This document shows positions 58,460 to 64,000 of a stretch of DNA of 64,000 nt, piece after piece. Both the position numbers and the translations under genes were made by a program. Under the pieces are notes generated by a model. The model worked only from the letters and a program-made list of their open reading frames with translations, searched no databases and was not told where the DNA came from. Source of the DNA: Aristolochia californica (lineage: Eukaryota; Streptophyta; Magnoliopsida; Piperales; Aristolochiaceae); the NCBI GenBank assembly GCA_029961685.1, contig JARWKL010000007.1:806001-870000 (forward strand). The letters run 5' to 3'. How positions within the stretch are numbered: the first letter of the stretch is position 1; every line of letters begins with the position of its first letter.

Positions 58460-58864
58460 TGTTGTATTTAGGATCCCATGATAAGGTCCTCGACCAAGAG
58501 GGTGAGAGAGAGGAGAGAAAAAAGAAGAGGAAAAGAAAATGAGAGGAAGAAGGAAGAGAGGACAAAGGAGAGAGGGTTTGAGAGAAAAATCTAAGGACGA
58601 ATTTGAGAGAGAAGATGGGAGACTTAATGATCTACCCCATGTCTTGAGTGTCTATTTATAGTTGAATAATGAAATTCACAATAACTACAATGCCTTTAGA
58701 TCTACAAGCTCTCAAAAGGAAAAAACATAAGTAGACATATATTATCTTTTTTAATTATGCCCATGTGCCATCCTTATGAGAAGATAATTAAATTACACCT
58801 TTTGCCACCTCCTTGACGTAGGGAAGGTATTTACCTTAATGCCACTTTGAGATGCCCGTCAACA
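58460..58864 (-). repeat. E2 5' LTR (right on the plus strand)
   Basis: 405 bp, TGTTGTATTTAGGATCCC to GCCCGTCAACA on the plus strand. It is shorter than its partner, mostly through loss within the GA-rich block. TATTTATAG at about 58660-58668 is the probable TATA box on the minus strand. Confidence 0.9.
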
Positions 58865-61476
58865 AATAAAAAAAGGTCAGACCTACTCCCAAAGTTATTT
58901 TTCAATCAAGTTCCTCATCCTTCACTTAATTCCAAATGTTGCTACTTTTCTTCTCTTCCCTGTGAGGAATTATAATCATTCACAATCGCTACGAGTTTTA
59001 AAGTCCATTGGTTCCACAAACATTAGAACCTACATCTCCCCCTTTGCTTGAGGAGTCATTTTTTTATTCTTCTTCTTTATCTTCGGCTTCCTGATCATTT
59101 TCACTGTTCTGCTGATTAAAATTTTTAGTGAGTCTCATCTATTTTTTTCACTTTCAGCCTTACAAGTCCTTGTGAATGCTGTAATACGTTGGAATCTGCT
59201 TGAAAATGCTAGGAGCGAGCAGTAATCTAATTTCAAAGGCCATGCGAAGTGGCCAATTATAAAAAAATTACAGGTTAATTACTAGTTACCATTTTTCTCT
59301 AAAATCAATCTAAAGCTACTTGAAATCTTTAAACACAGCAAACCCATTCATCAATCTGTCAAATTATCTATATCACCTACGTTGTGTTTGTCAGGTTATA
59401 AATGAGAGATTTAATATCTTGACATAAAATCGGGCGTTGCAAACTATCTGAATGAGAAAAAGTCTATGGACTTAGCTTGATCTGTTGTTTCCTCGAAACT
59501 GAAAAAGCCACTCCAAGTTCTTCCGCAGAGATCACATAGTAAAGGAAGATAGATCACCGAAAAAGCAGCGTGTGTTCGAGGTTTGTTTTGCTCCAGTCAA
59601 AGAGGACAGTTTGGTCGGTGAGTCGGACGTGAAGACGACCAACGGAAGGACCATGCGCGCCCCCATTGTTACCAGCATAGACGAGAGAATCTCATTAAAT
59701 GGTCCTAAGTACGAGAGAAAAAAATGCTAGAATTGGACGGACTCACGCGCTCCATTATATCAGTTTTTGTAGATTTTATCAGCTGCAGTAACAATGGCGG
59801 ACCATCAGATAAACAATCACTCCGGCTTTGGGTTGAAGATTACACAGCAACTCCGTTAGGAGATTCTGTTAACATTCTCCCCCAGTGGTTGAAGGTAGGG
59901 TAGTAGCAAATTCCATCCCGTTGCAAGATACTAGACCTATACGATTGCAAACAAAAAGCCAGAGACAAAACAATATCAGTCCCGGCCCCTTGCTGCTAGT
60001 AGCAGAAACAGCAAATCCTTTCTGACGGATTCCGTAACAAAGTAAAAAGAGAGAGATAGGAGACGAATTAAGGTGGTAGGTAGCTCGTTAGTTTCTAAGT
60101 TTTTTTGCTTAGAAGAATGGTGATCATATCTATATCACCAAAATGGAGATTCTTTGCTCTCAAATAGCCGGCCAAACGACATTAATAATAGGAGAGAAAA
60201 CAACATTATTAAGAGAGAGCAGCTGGTAGCAGTAACTTGACCGACAAAGAAGCATGTGCTCAACCCGTCTATTTGATCACTCTGTGGGCATCTTCCCTCC
60301 ATTAATGGTCATGGAGCCAGTTTCAACCTCGAGTTCAAATTAAATATTATTTGCTGCATTCTGGCATTATGGATTTATCTGTCACTATTAATGTTTAAAT
60401 TATGGACAAGAAAATTTTCCGTTTCATTCATCTTTGAAGTTGGAAGAAAAAATCGCGACAGGAGAGAGGCGGGATGATCACTCAATTTCATCTTCATCCT
60501 TGTTACTTTCTTTCCTTCACAGTTTCGTTTCCATTATTTTAGTTTTCATATTCTTCCCTGTATCCAATCAGTTCATCTCTCTTTTCCCTTTCTTTCCCTC
60601 CACTCGTTACCCACCTCATAATCTTTTCTTTTCTGCCTTGAAAGATCGAGTGAGAGAGAGAGCAAGAGGGAGCATTACATAAACTGCTCTGAGTCTTCCC
60701 AACCCAACAAAACCATGTGATTTCATCAGCTTTTCGCCCCTTTAAGGGCCCTTTTGTAATTTCATAAACTTCTTATCATTTTCAAGAACTTGATGTTGAA
60801 GACTTAATTATAGATATTTAATGTCACATCGGATACCATTCTATGTTGCACGTCTAATTTCAGAAGTGACAGCCATTTTCGGTGGGGCCGAAATGCCGGG
60901 CCCCACTAATCCAGTATCTAGTGGGCCAACTGGGTTGCGGGCTACGATAATAATAAAAAAAGAACGATTCTAATATTTCCACGTAACGAGTTCTAACTTT
61001 CCAGGAAAAGATGATTCTATTTCCGGACCGGGTCGACAGTGATGCTTAATCTAACACTTAAATTACAAAACCACGCCACTGGACCGACTCTCCGTAACGG
61101 AGATTTTTTCTGTACCATCTCAAAACTTAAATAACTGTGACTGGAAACTGAACAGAGAAAGCTGTTTCCACCTCCGCCTTCTCTTTTCTTTTCGTTCTTC
61201 AAGCTTCATCTCCACCCCGGAAACCTTTCTCAACTCCGATTATTCATTCGTCTGGGTTGTTCGCAGTTCCTCTCTCTACTGCCTTTTAATCACATCGATT
61301 TCATCCTTTTATTCTTCTCTCTCTCTCTCTTCCCCTGTGCAAATATAAACAGACATTCCCCCTCTTCTGCTTTACATTTTGCACTCGTCTTTTTTTTCTC
61401 TGTTGTCCGTCGCCCGTAACCACCGAGGATATTTGTTCGTCTACCGTGGTGAATTCTAATATTTCTGGTTAGAATT
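58865..61476 (+). other. Upstream and promoter region of the SIAMESE-related gene
   Basis: About 2.6 kb with no recognised gene. An ORF at 60434-60682 has no domain and is probably chance. Close to the gene, CAAATATAAACAG at about 61339-61351 is a TATA-like element. CT-rich stretches (61316-61332, 61390-61402) and a T-rich tract fit a plant 5' UTR of roughly 100 bases. No regulatory site can be named with confidence. Confidence 0.5.
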
Positions 61477-61770
61477 ATGGGTCTCGAACTGGTTCAAGGA
61501 TTACCGACGATCAAACCTGTGAAAACGACAGTTGAGAGAGATCTATCTGGAGATGCTGTTGGAGAAGGAGGAGAAGAATTTAGCACGCCCAAGTCTGTAG
61601 CACACCCGATTAATCCACCGCTTTTCTGCCCACCAGCACCGAAGAAACCACGACTGCCGGCCAAGCGAAAATCCGGTTCACAGCCCAAAGTTTTCTTCGT
61701 CGTCCCACGTGATCTTGCCTCCATCTTTCTTGCATTCTCGCCACCTCGTAAGAAAATTAAAGTAGAATGA
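61477..61770 (+). CDS. SIAMESE-related (SMR) CDK-inhibitor-like protein
   Basis: A single exon, 97 aa, starting MGLELVQGLPTIKPVK. It carries the conserved SMR order: an acidic N-terminal half, EEFSTPKS (residues about 34-41), CPPAPKKPR (about 50-58), a basic KRKS stretch, and VFFVVPRDLASIFLAF (about 71-86) in place of the family's FF..PPDLE.FF. The end is the basic PPRKKIKVE. SMR proteins bind CDK-cyclin complexes and restrain mitosis, promoting endoreduplication. KKPR for the usual RKPR and a modified DLE region make it a divergent member. Nothing nearby links to its job. Length fits the family (about 80-130 aa). Confidence 0.75.
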   Translation: MGLELVQGLPTIKPVKTTVERDLSGDAVGEGGEEFSTPKSVAHPINPPLFCPPAPKKPRLPAKRKSGSQPKVFFVVPRDLASIFLAFSPPRKKIKVE

Positions 61771-62399
61771 AATTATTAAATTGTTTATTCCCCATATTTC
61801 CTCATCATATAGTCTGGAATAATTCTTTCTTGTGGTTTTTGAATTCCACCAGCTAGTGGATAAGATTCTTGTTTAATATTACATGAATTTATTCATATTA
61901 TATGTGAACGAAAAGATGAATTTTTCTGTGTAGATATATACATTCAATAAGAAAAAAATATTCAAGTCGCAAAAGAGTTGGGAGTTTTGTTAAATTTTAC
62001 TTCCTTTTCTCAAATTTAATTCTTCGTCTTCGCATTTAATTGTAAAATTGTTCTTCTCGGCAGCTTATCTTTAATCAGAAAAAAAAAAACGATGTCCGAA
62101 TTCCTTCCTCATCCTGTTAGTACAGGAGGGGCTGCAACCCTCCTCTCCATCTTGTGTTGGAGGGGGAAGGGTGGGAGATCCTCCCCATTGGTGCCAAAAG
62201 AGAGAGGATGGGGCAACCGCTTCCCTCCCCGTTTCTTTGTTGCATGGGACAATTTTTTCATATAATTAGGCGTGTTAATTTCAGTTTATTTACCTATTTT
62301 TTTTATCATTTTTAAATAGAATAAAAATTGATCTTGTTAGGTATTCAGATAAATTTACCTATTACACATTTACCATTTACTAATTAATGGAGCAAAGAC
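61771..62399. other. Downstream of the SMR-like gene
   Basis: The 3' UTR and intergenic DNA. AATAAG-type signals lie at about 61947. A GC-rich block at 62120-62230 has G-runs and C-runs. No gene is seen. Confidence 0.5.
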
Positions 62400-62466
62400 T
62401 TATTGATTTCTTGAACCCTCTTCACATAATTACTAGTGTCTAAGAGAAGAGAGAAGATGGAAGAAG

Positions 62467-62501
<35 letters not shown>

Positions 62502-62760
62502 CTTGGATAGAAAAAGAGAATAAACTGAGGGAGAAAAGGAAGAGGAAATGAGAGAGGAGGAAGGGACAAATTTCAGCTAAGAGAAAGATGTTTGAATGCT
62601 CTACCCTATGGCTTATATTTATAGTTATGGGAATGTATTTTCAATGACTATAATGCACTTAGGGTTATATGCTTCAAAAGAAAAAAGACATATGAAAACC
62701 TACAACAAGTTGTATATTTATAATTCTATGCCATCTCTATGGAAGTTCTTATTTACTAGT
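62400..62760 (-). repeat. Diverged LTR relic related to E2
   Basis: It shows the E2 LTR layout: a GA-rich block (62450-62560, including (GA)n at 62471-62498), then CTCTACCCTATGGCTTAT, TATTTATAG, TCAATGACTATAATGCACTT and CTATGCCATCTCTATGG. These match E2 LTR words (GATCTACCCCATG, ACAATAACTACAATGCC, GTGCCATCCTTATG). The ends are not clear. Confidence 0.55.
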
Positions 62761-63463
62761 TGTTAGAAGGTAGGACCAAACCCACCATGCCCAAATGAGG
62801 TGGTATGATGAGTCACTACATGAGGTGGCAAGATGAGTCATCACACGAGGTGGAATCCTCATCACTTGAGTCGGAAGATTTGGCAATCTTCCTTGATTGA
62901 TGTAATTAAGGATCCTAATTGATTGAGGAATTTTTCTAAATATGTAATGGAAATAGTATAAATGGGGGTCTTGGTTGAAGACTTCAATCAAGCTTTCCTC
63001 TTCTCAATTTCCTGGAAGAACCTCTCACATAGCCTAAAGTCTCTTTTTTCCATTTTCTTTTCTCTCCTCTCTACGCGATATCTCTCCATAAAAAGTCTTG
63101 GTCTTCATGGCATAAAACTGCTTGAAAGTTTAAGCTTTCTGCTGTTGCATGAAACTGTCCTACTGATTTACCTTTGATGCTTCATATGACGATTTCTCTT
63201 TCTAGAAACATCTGATTTCAACAATTGTTTTAGTTGGAAACTAGACTCAAATATCTTTCCAACGGTATATAATTTGCTATATTAAAAATATGGCAAGAGA
63301 GTGAAACATCGAATGAAATATAGAAATTAAAAAATAAGACTTAGGAAAAATGAGAAACTCCTCTTTTTTCTTTTTCTTTCTTCTTCTTCTTCTTCCTCCC
63401 TTTCTTCTCCATCTTCTTATCCTTTTACATCTCAGATCTTTCCCCACTCTGATACCATATTGA
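62761..63463. other. Between LTR relics; PBS of the next LTR at its right end
   Basis: A short GAGGTGG..GATGAGTCA repeat lies at about 62798-62860. The right edge reads, on the minus strand, TGGTATCAGAGTGGGG (63463-63448), a PBS directly next to the following LTR. CTT-type repeats occupy 63360-63415. No coding sequence is recognised. Confidence 0.5.
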
Positions 63464-63881
63464 AAATTTTGGATTCTATGATGTATAATCATAGTCGAAG
63501 AGGATTAAGAGATGAGAAGAAGAAGAAGAGTCGTGGATAAAAGTTTTAGGAGGAGAAGAGGAAGAATGACGAATTTGGAAAAATGATGAATAAGATTAGG
63601 GTAATGAACTTTTCCAAACCCTCCCCCTTAAGTTGTATTTATAGATATCATAACTACTATTATTACAAGAATACCCTTCACCCAAATAAGAGTGAATAAG
63701 AGACATAAATCATACACTAATTGCATCAGTGTCATCTTTGTGAGATGACTCTTTATTTACCATCATGTAATAATTGTGTGTGCATGTGAGCCTTCTCCTT
63801 AGTTTGTACGCTTGAGCCCATCTTCCACACACTTGGACATGTGGGCCTTCCTTGGTTGTTTGGGTTTGGGCCCATCTTCCA
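63464..63881 (-). repeat. LTR with internal sequence on both sides
   Basis: 418 bp; on the minus strand TGTTGGAAGATGGG to TTTTCAATA (the expected final CA appears mutated). It shares GTAAATAAAGAGTCATC with the LTR relic ending at 11916. A PBS lies on the left and a purine tract GATTGAGGGAGA on the right, so both flanks are internal-type sequence. Confidence 0.7.
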
Positions 63882-64000
63882 ACATCTCCCTCAATCTAGA
63901 GATGATAGAACAACATAAATGCCCAGGTTGCTGCAAATAGTGTATAAGATCTTCTTGTATAAAATGGTAGTCCACCATATCTTTCAACATTCCCCTACCA
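63882..64000 (-). pseudogene. 3' end of a copia RNase H region, cut by window edge
   Basis: On the minus strand, AGATCTTATACACTATTTGCAG and ATTTATGTTGTTCTATCATC then a TAG before the purine tract parallel the E2 pol end (AGATCTTAACCACTATATGTGG then ATCTACGATG). It is the last part of a copia polyprotein. The rest lies beyond the window. Confidence 0.5.

Larger units (their letters stand above)
47487..58869 (-). mobile_element. E2: Ty1/copia element split by E3, with ATAAA duplication
   Basis: LTRs are 47492-47927 (436 bp) and 58460-58864 (405 bp), with target duplication ATAAA at 47487-47491 and 58865-58869. The PBS on the minus strand is TGGTATCAGAACAATGGG, directly adjacent to the right LTR at 58459. 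A purine tract AAGGGGGAG lies just inside the left LTR. Without E3 the element is about 6.1 kb. Its coding region is heavily mutated. E3 entered the RT region, between the codons for NLDG and SIA, so E2 was already present when E3 arrived. Confidence 0.93.

Noticed and set aside
60434..60682. 82-aa ORF upstream of the SMR-like gene
   Set aside because: No recognisable domain; hydrophobic Ser/Phe-rich translation of T-rich DNA, most likely chance.
33000..62230. GC-rich blocks at 33000-33250 and 62120-62230 as copies of one transposon
   Set aside because: They share composition and short AGGAGGGG-like words only; no alignable core or ends could be seen by eye.

Overview
The window is nuclear DNA of a land plant, most likely a eudicot; the species cannot be told from the sequence. 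It is AT-rich, with spliced genes and plant-specific families (DUF1644, WLIM-type LIM protein, DUF6821, SIAMESE-related) scattered among many Ty1/copia LTR retrotransposons. No tRNA, rRNA, CRISPR or organellar sequence was seen.

Host genes. (1) DUF1644 zinc-binding protein, minus strand, CDS 4131-5207, with a likely 5' UTR exon near 9272-9395 and about 4 kb of 5' UTR intron. (2) Glycine-rich protein of the plant mS35-like (mitochondrial ribosomal S24/S35) family, plus strand, four coding exons over 22703-30457, 445 aa. (3) Two-LIM actin-binding protein of the WLIM1 type, plus strand, five exons over 33707-38213, 203 aa. (4) DUF6821-type protein with a C-terminal membrane segment, minus strand, two exons over 41771-42718, 277 aa. 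(5) SIAMESE-related CDK-inhibitor-like protein, plus strand, 61477-61770, 97 aa. Their roles (ubiquitin or stress-type zinc protein, mitochondrial translation, actin bundling, cell-cycle control) are unrelated and they form no pathway.

Mobile DNA. 1-3420: minus-strand SIRE-like copia remnant. 12727-19429: nearly intact plus-strand copia element (E1), with 563/556 bp LTRs, CACAC target duplication, and one polyprotein frame broken only by two TGA codons. 47492-58864: minus-strand copia element (E2; LTRs 436/405 bp, duplication ATAAA), split by a second copia element in the opposite orientation (E3, 49303-54580, duplication CCATC). 25324-26001: an LTR-PBS-LTR miniature with only 36 bp between its LTRs. 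27669-27999 and 34359-34680: two opposite copies of one tiny TRIM family, each with an 85 bp interior, in introns of genes 2 and 3. Further LTR relics lie at 11630-11928, 19500-20110, 31260-32500, 38801-41175, 47148-47362, 62400-62760 and 63464-64000.

Most notable signal. The untranslated leader of E1 holds four stem-loops (13762-14083). Each presents the same 17-nt loop, RAATCCCCAAAGGGTAA, on stems that differ in sequence but keep their pairing. This points to a selected RNA structure, perhaps a packaging or translation signal. E3 carries a different iterated leader: eight G-runs about 29 nt apart. Coordinates and pairings were worked out by eye; no alignment, folding or database search was run.
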